A DNA stretch of 64,000 bases from Nocardia colli. Lineage in GTDB: Bacteria; Actinomycetota; Actinomycetes; Mycobacteriales; Mycobacteriaceae. Below, piece by piece: positions 1-9,140 of this stretch. The translations under genes and the position numbers were made by a program. Numbering within the stretch: the first letter of the stretch is position 1; each line of letters starts with the position of its first letter. The stretch covers positions 434,001 through 498,000 of the forward strand of contig NZ_VXLC01000015.1 of the NCBI RefSeq assembly GCF_008704205.1, in the 5' to 3' direction. The notes under the pieces are model-generated. The model was not told the DNA's origin. It did not search any database and saw nothing but the letters and a program-made list of their open reading frames with translations.

Positions 1-240
1 GGCGGCCACATCTGTGTTGCTTACTCCGGCCTCGATCCGTAGCCCGCCGCCGGGCAGTTCGGTGATCCGGTCGAGCGCCAGGTGCCCGATGTCGACCAGC
101 AGTGTCGGACCGGCCACGCCGAGCTTCATGTGATCGACGAGGTTCGTACCGCCGGCGAGGTAGGCCGCATCGGGCCGAGCCGATACCGCCGTGACCGCGT
201 CCTCGATGGTGTCTGCCCGGAAGTACTCGAACGGAATCAT
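1..240 (-). CDS. FAD-binding subunit of a xanthine dehydrogenase/CO dehydrogenase-type molybdenum hydroxylase (partial)
   Basis: Only the first 80 residues are present; the gene runs off the left edge of the window. The N-terminus (MIPFEYFRADTIEDAV) and the AGGTNL motif near residue 29 are typical of the CoxM/XdhB medium subunit, which binds FAD and passes electrons from the 2Fe-2S subunit. The start codon overlaps the stop of the upstream 2Fe-2S gene by ATGA, so the two are translationally coupled. The large molybdopterin subunit would be expected beyond the window. The substrate cannot be told from this fragment. Confidence 0.85.
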   Translation of the reverse strand, partial: MIPFEYFRADTIEDAVTAVSARPDAAYLAGGTNLVDHMKLGVAGPTLLVDIGHLALDRITELPGGGLRIEAGVSNTDVAA

Positions 241-755
241 GCCGACGCCTGCCGGATCGCCGCGAGGATGTTGGGATAGGCGGCACACCGGCACAGGTTC
301 CCGCTCATGCGTTCCCTGATCTCGGCGTCGGTCAGCACCGGCGTCGCGTCGAGATCCTCGGTGACGAAGCTGGGTTGCCCGGCCGCGACCTCGTCGAGCA
401 TGCCGACCGCCGAACACACCTGACCGGGCGTGCAGTAACCACACTGGAAGCCGTCCTGCTCCACGAACGCCCGCTGCATCTCGTGCAGCTCGGCACCCGT
501 GCCGAGACCCGCCGCGGTGACGACGGTGGCACCGTCCCGCGCGACCGCGAACAGCAGGCAGGTGGTGGCGCGCCGCCCGTCCAGCAGAACGGTGCACGAC
601 CCGCATTGCCCGTGGTCACACCCCTTCTTCGGGGCGGTCACGCCCAGATTTTCGCGCAAGGCGTCCAGCAGCGTGGTGCGATTGTCGACCCGCAGCGTAT
701 GCCGCACGCCGTCGACCTCGAGGCTGATCTCGGTATGACTCCGGGCAGGTTCCAT
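237..755 (-). CDS. 2Fe-2S subunit of a molybdenum hydroxylase (XdhA/CoxS type)
   Basis: A 172-residue small subunit that carries two [2Fe-2S] clusters and relays electrons between the molybdenum site and FAD. The N-terminal ferredoxin fold has the plant-type cluster motif GCDHGQCGSC plus a later Cys, and the C-terminal helical domain has CGYCTPG and NLCRC, the standard second-cluster ligands. The length is normal for the family. It is the first gene of an operon, coupled by a 4-base overlap to the FAD-binding subunit. Aldehyde oxidase, xanthine dehydrogenase or CO dehydrogenase-like activity are all possible. Confidence 0.92.
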   Translation of the reverse strand: MEPARSHTEISLEVDGVRHTLRVDNRTTLLDALRENLGVTAPKKGCDHGQCGSCTVLLDGRRATTCLLFAVARDGATVVTAAGLGTGAELHEMQRAFVEQDGFQCGYCTPGQVCSAVGMLDEVAAGQPSFVTEDLDATPVLTDAEIRERMSGNLCRCAAYPNILAAIRQASA

Positions 756-863
756 GATCGCCGGATAGCCCGGCAGGTCCGGCTCAACCAGGTGCGGCCC
801 GAAGTGGTGCGGCCGCGAGCGTCGGATCCGCGGCGCCTCGGCTGAATCGGCGCGCGGCGTTGT

Positions 864-2045
864 TCAGCGCTGGTCCAGCGAGGGGAACGCGGTTTCGCGC
901 ATGATCAGTAGCAGCGCGGCAGCGACCGGGATGGCGAGCAGCGCGCCGACGATGCCGAGCAAAGCGCCGCCGAGCAGCACCGCGACCACGGTGACCAGGG
1001 CCGGCACCTGCACGGAACGGCCGATGATCCGTGGGACGAGGACGTAGTCCTCGATCAGTCGCAGCGCGATGAAGAAGGCGATCGTGGCGATGGTGACCGG
1101 CACCGACACGGTCAGCGCGACCAGCGCGACGATCACCCCGGCCACCGTGGATCCCACGACCGGAATGAGGTCGAGCAGCGCGACCAGGACCGCGAGCAGC
1201 AGGGGATAGGGGACGTCGAAGAACAGCAACCAGATGAAGGTGAGCACCGCGGTGATCAGCGAGATGATCAGGTTGCCCAGAATGTAGCCGCCGACTTTGA
1301 CGAAGATCTCGTCGCCGATGAGAATGGCGCGCGGTCGGCGCGAACGGGGAAACAGCCGGTAGATCGACGCCCGGACCTGGGCGAAGTTCGCCATGAAGTA
1401 CCCGGTGAGCACCGCGACGATGACGATGCCGCTGATGATGGAGAACGCCAGCCGGCCTGCGCCGAGCACGCCGTCGGTCAGCGTGGAGGAGTTGGAATCC
1501 AGGGTCTTTTGCAGCTTGTCCTGTAGGTGGAAGCGCTCGTCGAGGTTGTCGATGACCGGGTAGCGCTGACGCAAATGCTGGAGGTAATCCGGCGCGTTGT
1601 GCGCCAGGGCGCCGCCCTGATGGACCAGCGGCGGAATTGCGGCGGCAAGGAATGCGGCGAACAGGCCGAGTCCGACCAGGAACACCAAAGTGACTGCGGC
1701 CCACCGCGGGAACCACGGGCGAACCAGCCGGGACACCACCGGTTCCATGCCGATGGCCAGGAACAACGCGATGACGACCAGGACGAGCACCTGCGTCGCG
1801 GCGAGGACAGCCTGGATGGCGCCGTAGGCGACCGCCACGCCGAACGCGCCCATCAGGCCGATCATGAACGGTGAGGATCGGTCGAATCGGCGCCCTGGCC
1901 GGCCGAGCGGATGGTCCTCGGTGCTGGCCCTTGCCGCCGCCGCTTCCGCGGCGATGATCGGCTCCCCCTCGTCGGCCGAGTGCGGTTGCGCGACGTTCTC
2001 GTTATGGCCGTGACTCGCGGCTTGCACATTTTCCTTGTCGGCCAT
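864..2045 (-). CDS. AI-2E transporter family (DUF20) membrane protein
   Basis: A 393-residue polytopic protein. A hydrophilic, acidic N-tail of about 60 residues precedes paired hydrophobic segments at about 60-135, a soluble loop rich in charged residues (about 140-190), and a cluster of membrane segments to the end, with the family-typical VALLDLIPVVGS stretch and a late ALLAIPVAA segment. Members of this family have been called autoinducer-2 exporters, but some act as Na+/H+ antiporters, so the substrate is open. A clear ribosome site (GAGGTGA) precedes the ATG. It is divergent from the GNAT gene across 222 bases, in which I see no distinct operator. Confidence 0.85.
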   Translation of the reverse strand: MADKENVQAASHGHNENVAQPHSADEGEPIIAAEAAAARASTEDHPLGRPGRRFDRSSPFMIGLMGAFGVAVAYGAIQAVLAATQVLVLVVIALFLAIGMEPVVSRLVRPWFPRWAAVTLVFLVGLGLFAAFLAAAIPPLVHQGGALAHNAPDYLQHLRQRYPVIDNLDERFHLQDKLQKTLDSNSSTLTDGVLGAGRLAFSIISGIVIVAVLTGYFMANFAQVRASIYRLFPRSRRPRAILIGDEIFVKVGGYILGNLIISLITAVLTFIWLLFFDVPYPLLLAVLVALLDLIPVVGSTVAGVIVALVALTVSVPVTIATIAFFIALRLIEDYVLVPRIIGRSVQVPALVTVVAVLLGGALLGIVGALLAIPVAAALLLIMRETAFPSLDQR

Positions 2046-2267
2046 ATCTTTTCACCTCGCTGATCACCACCGGCCACCGTGCCGGGTGCAGCGGCGCAGG
2101 TGGGCTGCGGCCGAACTACCCCAGGGCGGTAGGTTGAAACAGCGGTCTTCTCCTTGACTGTGCCGTAGCGGCATGGACTGGACTGTCCGGCGCGCGGATG
2201 CGGTGACCGTATTCTGCCCGGAGCATCCGCTGCGTTGTCCGTCCGCACCACTGATTAGGAACCGCTC

Positions 2268-2801
2268 ATGGTCGCACAGTCGCCGAACCAGACAGATCTA
2301 CCTCGCGACGCCCTGTCGAACGTGCTCCCCGACTCCACGCTGTCCCGCTTCGCCGCGGACGATCTCGCCGAACTCGTTGTCTTGCAACGATGCTGCTGGG
2401 TTCCGGAGGCGGTGCTCAACGAGATGCTCGATCTTCCGCCGCTGCTCGAGACCCACAACGAGGTCCTGGCGTGGGCGACCACATCGACGACCCTGGTCGT
2501 GCGGCAACGCGGACGTCTGGTCGCCGCGGTACGCGGCCAGGTCGAAGGCAGCGACTGGCACGTCGGTCGGCTCATGGTCGCGCCCGACCTGGCCGGCCGC
2601 GGCGCCGGTTCCCACCTGCTGCGCCTGATCGAAACTCTCGCTCCCGCGCACATCGAACAATTCGTCCTGTTCACCGGTGCGCGCAGCGAACGCAACATCC
2701 GCATGTATCAGAACGCGGGCTACCGGCTCCTCCCCACCCCGGACCCGCTCCCGCCCAACCACATCCACGGTGCCGTGCACATGGTGAAACCTCGCCTGTA
2801 G
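2268..2801 (+). CDS. GNAT family N-acetyltransferase
   Basis: A 177-residue single-domain acetyltransferase. The core of the fold is visible: a strand with VVRQRGRLVAAVRG, then VGRLMVAPDLAGRGAGSHLL, where the R-G-x-G-S segment forms the acetyl-CoA pyrophosphate loop, and a C-terminal SERNIRMYQNAGY helix-strand typical of the family. The acceptor substrate cannot be predicted. It stands alone, 88 bases before the flavoprotein gene. The ribosome site (AGGAA) is modest. Confidence 0.85.
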   Translation: MVAQSPNQTDLPRDALSNVLPDSTLSRFAADDLAELVVLQRCCWVPEAVLNEMLDLPPLLETHNEVLAWATTSTTLVVRQRGRLVAAVRGQVEGSDWHVGRLMVAPDLAGRGAGSHLLRLIETLAPAHIEQFVLFTGARSERNIRMYQNAGYRLLPTPDPLPPNHIHGAVHMVKPRL

Positions 2802-2888
2802 ACGCCGGGCCGGTGCGCGTCTTGACCATGCCCTCGCGGCATGCCGGACAGTGTCGTTCGGGACAGGACATGCAGGAGTTGAGTTTTC

Positions 2889-4115
2889 ATGTACGACGTC
2901 ATCGTGGTCGGGGCGCGCTGTGCTGGTGCGCCGTTGGCCATGTTGCTCGGCCGCCGTGGGCATCGGGTGCTGGTGGTCGACCGGAATGGTTTTCCCAGCG
3001 ACACGCTCTCCACGCACTACATCCAGCAGTTGGGGATTGCCCGGTTGCGGGATTGGGGTCTGCTGGACAAACTGACGGCCAGCGGCGTTCCGCCGCTGCG
3101 CCGTCTGAATTTATCGCCGACGCTGCGCGGATTCGCCGAGATCGAGGGTGTCACCGAGACCTACGCGCCGCGCCGGACCGTGCTGGACGCGCTGCTGGTC
3201 GATGCCGCGCGCACCGCCGGCGCCGAGGTGCTCGAGAGGTTCACCGTCACCGACCTGATCTGGGATGACGGACGGGTCGTCGGCGTCCGCGGCGCTTCCG
3301 GTGACACCGGCGAGCGGGAATTCCGTGCATCGGTCGTCGTCGGCGCGGACGGCCGCAATTCCACCGTGGCGCAACTGGTCGGCGCGCAGTACCACCGCGT
3401 GGTCCCGGCTTCGACTTTTACCTCCTACACCTATTACGAAGGGCTGGACTGGGAGCCGCAGATCCGGACGGGATCCGAGCCGCAGGCGTTCGGCAGTTGG
3501 CCGACCAACGACGGCAGGCACATGGTCTCGGTGGTGCGCCTGCTCGACCGGTACGCGGAATTTCGCGCGGATGTGGCAGGCAACTTCCACCAAGTGCTCG
3601 ATCAGGTCCTGCCGGAGTACGGCGCGCGGCTGCACGGCGCGCAGCGTGCGGAACCGTTCCGCACGCTGCGCTATCCGGACAACTACTACCGTCGCTCCGC
3701 GGGCCCCGGCTGGGCACTGGTCGGCGACGCCGGTTACCACAAGGATCCGCTGACCGGGTGGGGCATCTCCGACGCGCTGATCTACACCGAATTGCTTGCC
3801 GAGAGAATGCATTCGGGGCTGTCCGGCGCGCAACCCATGGACGAGGCGCTGCGTGAGTACGAGCGACTTCGCGACGAACGCACCACCGACACCTTCGAAC
3901 GGACTTGCACGCTCGCCCGGATGAAACATTCGGCCCTCCAATCCGCTGTGGTCAAAGCGGCCGGCGGCAGTGAACTGGGACGGATCCAGTACTTCACGCT
4001 GATCGGCGGCGGTATGACGAGCGCCGAATTCTTCGCTCGCGACAACTTGACGTTCCTCTACGACGCGGCAGGAACACCCGAGGTCGATCGTGTGTTCTCC
4101 GCCGCGTGCGGCTAG
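2889..4115 (+). CDS. FAD-dependent oxidoreductase of the geranylgeranyl reductase/PHBH superfamily
   Basis: A 408-residue flavoprotein. The N-terminal dinucleotide fold begins directly (MYDVIVVGARCAGAPLA), but the third glycine region reads GARCAG rather than GxGxxG, as is common in the geranylgeranyl reductase-like group. An ADGRNS motif near residue 153 and a GDAGYHKDPLTGWGISDA segment near residue 281 form the FAD-ribityl site. The ribosome site GGAG lies ten bases before the ATG. It could hydroxylate an aromatic compound or reduce a prenyl double bond; neighbours do not decide this. Confidence 0.82.
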   Translation: MYDVIVVGARCAGAPLAMLLGRRGHRVLVVDRNGFPSDTLSTHYIQQLGIARLRDWGLLDKLTASGVPPLRRLNLSPTLRGFAEIEGVTETYAPRRTVLDALLVDAARTAGAEVLERFTVTDLIWDDGRVVGVRGASGDTGEREFRASVVVGADGRNSTVAQLVGAQYHRVVPASTFTSYTYYEGLDWEPQIRTGSEPQAFGSWPTNDGRHMVSVVRLLDRYAEFRADVAGNFHQVLDQVLPEYGARLHGAQRAEPFRTLRYPDNYYRRSAGPGWALVGDAGYHKDPLTGWGISDALIYTELLAERMHSGLSGAQPMDEALREYERLRDERTTDTFERTCTLARMKHSALQSAVVKAAGGSELGRIQYFTLIGGGMTSAEFFARDNLTFLYDAAGTPEVDRVFSAACG

Positions 4116-4259
4116 GCGGAATTCGTGCCCCGGCAACCGCGACGTGGCGGGTTCAGCGGGTGGGCGCATGCGCAAACTTGTTGTTGTTCCGGCAAATTCG
4201 GGAAGTCGATCCCGGAATATTCGACTGCGCAGCGGCTTTCGGCGAAACCGGCCGGTGCA

Positions 4260-5162
4260 CTACGCGTAGACGTATGGTCCGGTGAGGTCGCCGTCCGAGG
4301 TGCCTGCGGCAGTGAGGGCAGCAATCTGTTCGTCGGTCAGGTGCAGTGCGGCTGCAGCGACGTTCTCCTCGAGGTGGGCGATCGAGGAGGTGCCGGGGAT
4401 CGGGCAGACCATGTCGGAGCAGGCCAGCAGCCAAGCCAGGGCGACCTGGCTGGGTGAGGATCCGGTTTGTGCCGCGATCTCGGCGGCGACACCGCCGGGT
4501 TTGGCGAGGGCGCCGCTCATGACCGGCCACCAGGCCACGAACGGGATGCGTTCGCGGGTGCAGTAGTCGAGGACGGCGTCCCAGCCGCGGACGGTCAGGT
4601 TGTAGATGTTCTGCACGGCGGCGATGTCGATGATCGAGCGTGCGGTCTCGATCTGCTCGACGGTGACCTCGGAGAGCCCGAAGTGCGCGATCTTGCCCTC
4701 GTCCTGCAACTCTCGCATCGTGCCCACTTGATCGGCGAAGGGCACGTTGGGGTCCGCGCGGTGCAGGTAGAGCAGGTCGATCCGGTCTACGCCGAGCCGG
4801 CGCAGGCTCATCTCGCATTGATGCCGCAGGAGGGCGGGGTGGCCGATCGGCACCCATTCGAGCGGCCGCGGCTGCACCTGCCCGATCTTGGTGGCGATGA
4901 GCAGGTCGTCCGGGTAGGGGTGCAGGGCCTCGCGCAGGATGGTTTCGACGGTTCCGAGGCCGTAGCTGTCGGCGGTGTCGATGTGGTTGACGCCGAGTTC
5001 GATTGCGCGGCGGGCCAGTCGGATCGAGTGGTCGCGGTCCGCGGGTGGGCCCCAGATCATGGGGTCGCCCAGATGCATGGCGCCGAAGGCCATTCGGAAC
5101 ACCTTCTTGCCGCCGAGTTCGACTTCGCCCGCGGTACCGATCGTGGTCAGTGCGTCAGTCAT
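4260..5162 (-). CDS. Aldo/keto reductase
   Basis: A 300-residue NADPH-dependent reductase of the TIM-barrel AKR superfamily. The catalytic tetrad can be read: Asp and Tyr in VNHIDTADSYG, Lys in LLIATKIG and His in LLYLHRAD. The C-terminal SPSQVALAWLLACSDMVCPI segment is the usual cofactor-binding tail. An upstream in-frame start at 5204 exists, but the ATG at 5162 has a ribosome site (GAGGA) at proper distance and begins the conserved sequence, so it is preferred. It converges with the flavoprotein gene. The substrate is unknown. Confidence 0.88.
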   Translation of the reverse strand: MTDALTTIGTAGEVELGGKKVFRMAFGAMHLGDPMIWGPPADRDHSIRLARRAIELGVNHIDTADSYGLGTVETILREALHPYPDDLLIATKIGQVQPRPLEWVPIGHPALLRHQCEMSLRRLGVDRIDLLYLHRADPNVPFADQVGTMRELQDEGKIAHFGLSEVTVEQIETARSIIDIAAVQNIYNLTVRGWDAVLDYCTRERIPFVAWWPVMSGALAKPGGVAAEIAAQTGSSPSQVALAWLLACSDMVCPIPGTSSIAHLEENVAAAALHLTDEQIAALTAAGTSDGDLTGPYVYA

Positions 5163-5286
5163 GATGGAATCCTCAGGGATCGCGCCACGGATGCGCTGCC
5201 CCACTCTCGGCCACAGATCTTCAACATCAGGCCACCACTTGCTCCGTCACACCGCAGTGCCGGGTTCGAGTACGTCCGCGTCACCA

Positions 5287-6483
5287 TCAGTAGGCCGGAA
5301 CTTCGATCGAATCGGCGATGCGCGCCTTGTCGCCGGCGGCCTTGTGCGCCATTGCCTTTCGGATGACGGAGACGTTGGACAGGCGGATCTGTTGCCGTTG
5401 CAGCCAGAACTTGGCGGGGCTGATGTAGAGATTGCCGCCGGCCCGGGCGCGGGTCTGGCAGGCGGCGACGAAGGGGCGCATGCGCTGTTCGTATCGGGGG
5501 AAGGCGTTCGAGTAATCGCCCTGTGCCGCTTCGAGTTCGCCGGCCAGCACGTACGCGCCGACGATGGCCATCGAGGTGCCGAGCCCGGAGGCCGGTGACG
5601 CGCAATGACTCGCGTCGCCGACCAGGGCGACCCGGTCGCGGTGCCAGCGGTCCATGTACACCTGTCGCAGATCGTCGAAGTAGAAGTCCTGCGTGCCGGT
5701 GATCTCGTCGAGCAGCCGGGGCGTCTGCCAGCCGTCGCCGGTGAAATCCCGGCGGAGCAGCTGCCGCAGGTCGTCCTCGTCACTGTGTTCGATGTCGAGG
5801 CCGGGCGCGTTCTTGGTGAACATCACGCGCGTCGCCGAGCGGCCGGAGAAGTAGCACAGGCGGCGGTCCGGCCCGCCGGAGTAGAACGTCTCCCAGCGGT
5901 CGTAGCCGAGGAAGTTCGGAATCGTGCCGATGGCGATGTACCTGCCGAGGCGGTGGACCCGGTAGCTGCCCGGGTCGAACGCGAGCCGCCTTGTGGTGGA
6001 ACGCAATCCGTCGGCACCGAGGACCAGATCGAACTCCCGGACGGTATCGCTGCCGAAGGTCACCGAGACGCCGGAGCCGGTGTCGGCCAGATCGACCAGA
6101 CGGTCGCCGAAGATGTACTCGACGCCGGGACGGCTTTCGGCCAGCAGGATATTCACCAGATCGGAGCGCATCAGCTCGATATCGTCGCTGTCCATGGGAC
6201 CGCCGGTCAGGGTGAACGCGGTGGTCCGCGCCAGCGCTTTGCCGGTCGCGTCGACGAGATCCATTCCCTGGATGCCGGTTTCGGCGGCGCGGACCCGTTC
6301 GAGCAAGCCCATCTGGGTCACCACGTGTAAGGCTTTGCCGTGCAGGTCGATTGCCTGGCCGCCGGTGCGTATCGTCTCGGCGCGCTCCACGACCGTCGGC
6401 GAAAACCCGCGCCGGGCAAGCCAATACGCCAGGGTGGTGCCGGCGACACCGGCGCCGACGATGAGTACTCGGGAATTGTGCAT
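5287..6483 (-). CDS. FAD-dependent monooxygenase (TetX/PHBH class)
   Basis: A 398-residue class A flavin monooxygenase. It has the FAD-binding fingerprint VGAGVAGTTLAYWLARRG at residues 6-23, the mid-protein LGADGLRS motif that contacts both FAD and NAD(P)H, and the GDASHCASP motif that closes the FAD site. I chose the ATG at 6483 because it follows a GAGGT ribosome site; a longer reading starts at 6531. It is divergent from a LysR regulator with palindromes between, so it is probably the LysR target. Polyketide, tetracycline-like or aromatic substrates are possible. Confidence 0.88.
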   Translation of the reverse strand: MHNSRVLIVGAGVAGTTLAYWLARRGFSPTVVERAETIRTGGQAIDLHGKALHVVTQMGLLERVRAAETGIQGMDLVDATGKALARTTAFTLTGGPMDSDDIELMRSDLVNILLAESRPGVEYIFGDRLVDLADTGSGVSVTFGSDTVREFDLVLGADGLRSTTRRLAFDPGSYRVHRLGRYIAIGTIPNFLGYDRWETFYSGGPDRRLCYFSGRSATRVMFTKNAPGLDIEHSDEDDLRQLLRRDFTGDGWQTPRLLDEITGTQDFYFDDLRQVYMDRWHRDRVALVGDASHCASPASGLGTSMAIVGAYVLAGELEAAQGDYSNAFPRYEQRMRPFVAACQTRARAGGNLYISPAKFWLQRQQIRLSNVSVIRKAMAHKAAGDKARIADSIEVPAY

Positions 6484-6566
6484 GCAGACCTCACTCGGTC
6501 GAAGGAATCGGAGTTGGTTTCGGCGCCACATCCCAGGCTAGGTAGCCGACATCTCGCCTTCAATAT

Positions 6567-6600
6567 CTGTGGCACAGTAGGATCAGATGCATTCCATCTG
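6567..6600. promoter_or_regulatory. Two palindromes between the monooxygenase and LysR genes, putative LysR operator
   Basis: The 133-base divergent region holds CTGTGGCACAG (6567-6577, arms of 5 around one base) and CAGATG-N5-CATCTG (6584-6600). LysR regulators usually bind paired dyads between themselves and a divergent target, so these are reasonable sites. The second palindrome ends just before the LysR ribosome site, which would suit autorepression. This is inference from symmetry only. Confidence 0.45.
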
Positions 6601-6616
6601 CTGAGGAGATGATCGC

Positions 6617-7522
6617 GTGGAGCTGCGCCAGCTTCGTCATTTCGTGGCGCTCGCCGAACTGCGGAGCTTCACCGCCGCGGCCGAACGCGAACACATAGTG
6701 CAGTCCGGGCTGTCGAACTCGATCCGGGCGCTCGAGCGTGAGCTCGACGCCGAGCTCTATGCCCGCGGCACCCGGCCTGTGCGACTCACGCCGGCGGGCG
6801 CGGCTCTGGTGGAGCCGGCGCGCCGGACGCTGCTGGCCGCGCAGAGCGCGGGCGCGGCCGTGCAGGACATTCAGAGCGTGCTCACCGGCCGGCTACGCAT
6901 CGGTGTCGTCGGCTCCGCTCTGCGCCTGGTACGCGTCGCCGACCAGGTGGCCGAATTCGCGGCACAGCACCCCGCCGTCGACATCCATCTGACGCAGGCG
7001 TCGGTGGTGGAGATGCTGCGCATGGTCGGTGCCGGCGAACTGGACTGCGCCTTCATCAGCGCGGTGCCCACCGCCACCCCGCGCGTGCGGGTCACGACGC
7101 TGGTGATCGAAGAGCTGGTTCTGCTGGTCCGCGACGACCATCGCCTCGCCGACGCCGGTGTTGCCCGGCTCGCCGATCTCACCGACGAGCGTTTCGTCGA
7201 CGTCGGCGTCGACTGGTCGGTGCGCCTCATCGTCGAGGCCGCGCTCACCGCGGCCGGAGTCGTCCGACAGGCGCGCTGCGAGGTCAACACGTGGGAGCTT
7301 TTCCTCGAACTGGTCCTGGCCGGAGCCGGAATCGGTTTCGTCCCAGCAGGTTTGGCACAGCAGACGGCCGCGCGCACACCGCGGCTCCGAATCGTGACCA
7401 TCGAGGAGCCGGAACTTCGACGGCACATCCAATTCGCCGCGCCGAACCCCGGCGACCGCACTCCGGCAACCCGGCACTTCGTGGGCCAGCTACGCCGAGA
7501 TCACCCGGGCATTTCGGACTGA
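6617..7522 (+). CDS. LysR family transcriptional regulator
   Basis: A 301-residue regulator. The winged helix-turn-helix occupies residues 1-60 (MELRQLRHFVALAELRSF, then SNSIRALERELDAELYARG) and the substrate-binding domain follows from about residue 90. It starts at GTG 6617, seven bases after a strong GAGGAG site. Its divergent position to the flavin monooxygenase, with palindromes between, suggests that it controls that gene in response to a small-molecule effector, probably related to the monooxygenase substrate. Confidence 0.92.
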   Translation: MELRQLRHFVALAELRSFTAAAEREHIVQSGLSNSIRALERELDAELYARGTRPVRLTPAGAALVEPARRTLLAAQSAGAAVQDIQSVLTGRLRIGVVGSALRLVRVADQVAEFAAQHPAVDIHLTQASVVEMLRMVGAGELDCAFISAVPTATPRVRVTTLVIEELVLLVRDDHRLADAGVARLADLTDERFVDVGVDWSVRLIVEAALTAAGVVRQARCEVNTWELFLELVLAGAGIGFVPAGLAQQTAARTPRLRIVTIEEPELRRHIQFAAPNPGDRTPATRHFVGQLRRDHPGISD

Positions 7523-7605
7523 CACGAAAATTATGCCGACGCGCTTAGAGTCGCCGCCAATGGCAGGGATGGTCTGTCGGCGTCGATCTGAAAGGTGTTG
7601 CGATC

Positions 7606-8628
7606 GTGGTCCACCATGACGAGCAATTGCCACCGACCGCGGTGATGGGGCAGATGTTGGATGGGTTCCTGCTGTCTCAGGCCTTGTTCGTGCTCGCCGA
7701 AGCGGGCGTCGCCACGATTCTGGATCAGGAGGGACCTCAGACGGTGGCGGTGCTGGCGGAACGGACCGGGTCCGACGCCGGCGCGCTCGCTCGGCTGATC
7801 CGCACTGTCACCCCGCACGGGGTATTCAGGACCGAAGGTGACAAGGTGGCTGTCACCCCGCTCGGGGCGACGTTGTCCGAGAAGCATCCGCAGTCGATGT
7901 ATGGCATCGCGGTGGGTGGCATGCATCTGCATTATCGGGCGGTCGCCGAACTCGCGTATACGTTGCGGACCGGGGAGCCGGCGGCGCAAAAGTATTTCGG
8001 CAAGCCGTATTTCGACTATGTCGCGACCAACCCGGAGCTTGCGGAGCTGTTCGGGCGGGCGATGACGGTGTTCGCCAACACGCTGCGGGCCGGCCTGTTC
8101 GACGGTTACCGGCTGCCGGCCGGCGATTCGATCGCTGATCTCGGCGGTGGCGATGGCGCTGTGCTCGTGGACTTGCTCGGCCGGGATGGTCACCTCGATC
8201 GGCGCGGCGTCGTCTTCGACCTGCCGGGCGTCGTCGATGCCGCGCGCGCGACGCTGTCCGCCGCCGGTATGGCCGAGCGGGTCGAGGTGGTCGCCGGAAA
8301 CTTCTTCGAAGGCGTACCTGGCGCGGACATCTACCTGCTGAGCTGGATTCTGCATGACTGGAATGACGACGATGCCGCGAAAATCCTGAAGACCGTAGCC
8401 GCTTCGGCCGCGGCGGGCGCGCGACTGCTCGTTGCCGAGTTGGTCGTCCCCGCCGGCGACGCTCCGCACCCGTCGAAGGACATGGACCTCGTGATGCTGA
8501 GCCTGCTCGGCGGCAAGGAACGCACCGCGGACGAGTACCGAATTCTGTTGAACGACGCCGGTTTCGACCTCGACCGAGTCGTTCCCACACCGAGTCCCCT
8601 CGTGATCCTGGAGGCGACCAAGCGGTGA
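7606..8628 (+). CDS. SAM-dependent O-methyltransferase (AcmB/TcmN-type, class I)
   Basis: A 340-residue methyltransferase with an N-terminal dimerisation/winged-helix domain (about 1-95) and a Rossmann-like SAM domain. The SAM motif DLGGGDGAVLVDLL lies near residue 179, and SWILHDWNDDDAAKIL carries the His that acts as general base in plant-type and polyketide O-methyltransferases. The C-terminus (ERTADEYRILLNDAGFDLDR) is standard. The start is GTG 7606 after GAAAGGTG. It probably methylates a phenolic hydroxyl of a secondary metabolite or xenobiotic, but no biosynthetic partner is adjacent. Confidence 0.88.
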   Translation: MVHHDEQLPPTAVMGQMLDGFLLSQALFVLAEAGVATILDQEGPQTVAVLAERTGSDAGALARLIRTVTPHGVFRTEGDKVAVTPLGATLSEKHPQSMYGIAVGGMHLHYRAVAELAYTLRTGEPAAQKYFGKPYFDYVATNPELAELFGRAMTVFANTLRAGLFDGYRLPAGDSIADLGGGDGAVLVDLLGRDGHLDRRGVVFDLPGVVDAARATLSAAGMAERVEVVAGNFFEGVPGADIYLLSWILHDWNDDDAAKILKTVAASAAAGARLLVAELVVPAGDAPHPSKDMDLVMLSLLGGKERTADEYRILLNDAGFDLDRVVPTPSPLVILEATKR

Positions 8629-8632
8629 CGAA

Positions 8633-9058
8633 TCACCGCGCGCTGTGGGACTCCTGCCGCAGTGCGACGAGTCCGTGGATGAGGATGTCGATGCTGTAGC
8701 GGAACGACCTCAGCGCATCGTCGCCTTGCTGCCGGCAGGCCTCGAATCCCGCTATCGTCGTGGGGAATTGCGTGCGGGCCTGCTCGGCTTGCGCGGCATC
8801 CCAGGTCGGCGCGGACTGCCGTTCGACCGCGGCGCCGAGCACCAGGCCGAGCAGCGTGTCGGCGGCACGCGAGGCGTCGGCCAGGTCGAAGCCGGCGGCG
8901 TGCAGCACGCGGACGGTTTGGTCGACGAACGCGCCGAGTGACTTGGCGCGCAGCATGTTCGCGCCGATCGCGATGCGCGCGCCGTCCGGATACGCCAGTA
9001 CCGCCGACCACAGGCTTTCCGCGGCCCCGCCCTCGTTCTCGGCGGAGTCGTTGCGTGC
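8633..9058 (-). pseudogene. TetR family regulator, C-terminal ligand-binding domain only
   Basis: This reading frame matches the C-terminal half of a tetracycline-repressor-like regulator (ESLWSAVLAYPDGARIAIGA, then a LHAAGFDLADASRAADTLL helix). The N-terminal DNA-binding helix-turn-helix of about 60-75 residues is absent. Upstream of about 9058 the frame becomes low-quality arginine-rich sequence and runs into the oppositely oriented 9141-9554 gene. The likely history is a deletion that removed the 5' part. It could still be translated from an internal start, but it would not bind DNA in the normal way. Confidence 0.7.
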
Positions 9059-9140
9059 GGCACGTCGTCCAGTACCCGAGCGGCGGTTGCAACACCGGCC
9101 CCGGCCGGCGGTGACCGCCAATCGGACGCGCGAGCGAATC

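Noticed and set aside
4116..4259. Terminator hairpin between convergent genes
   Set aside because: The best stem near 4195-4215 has a mismatch and is short; not convincing.
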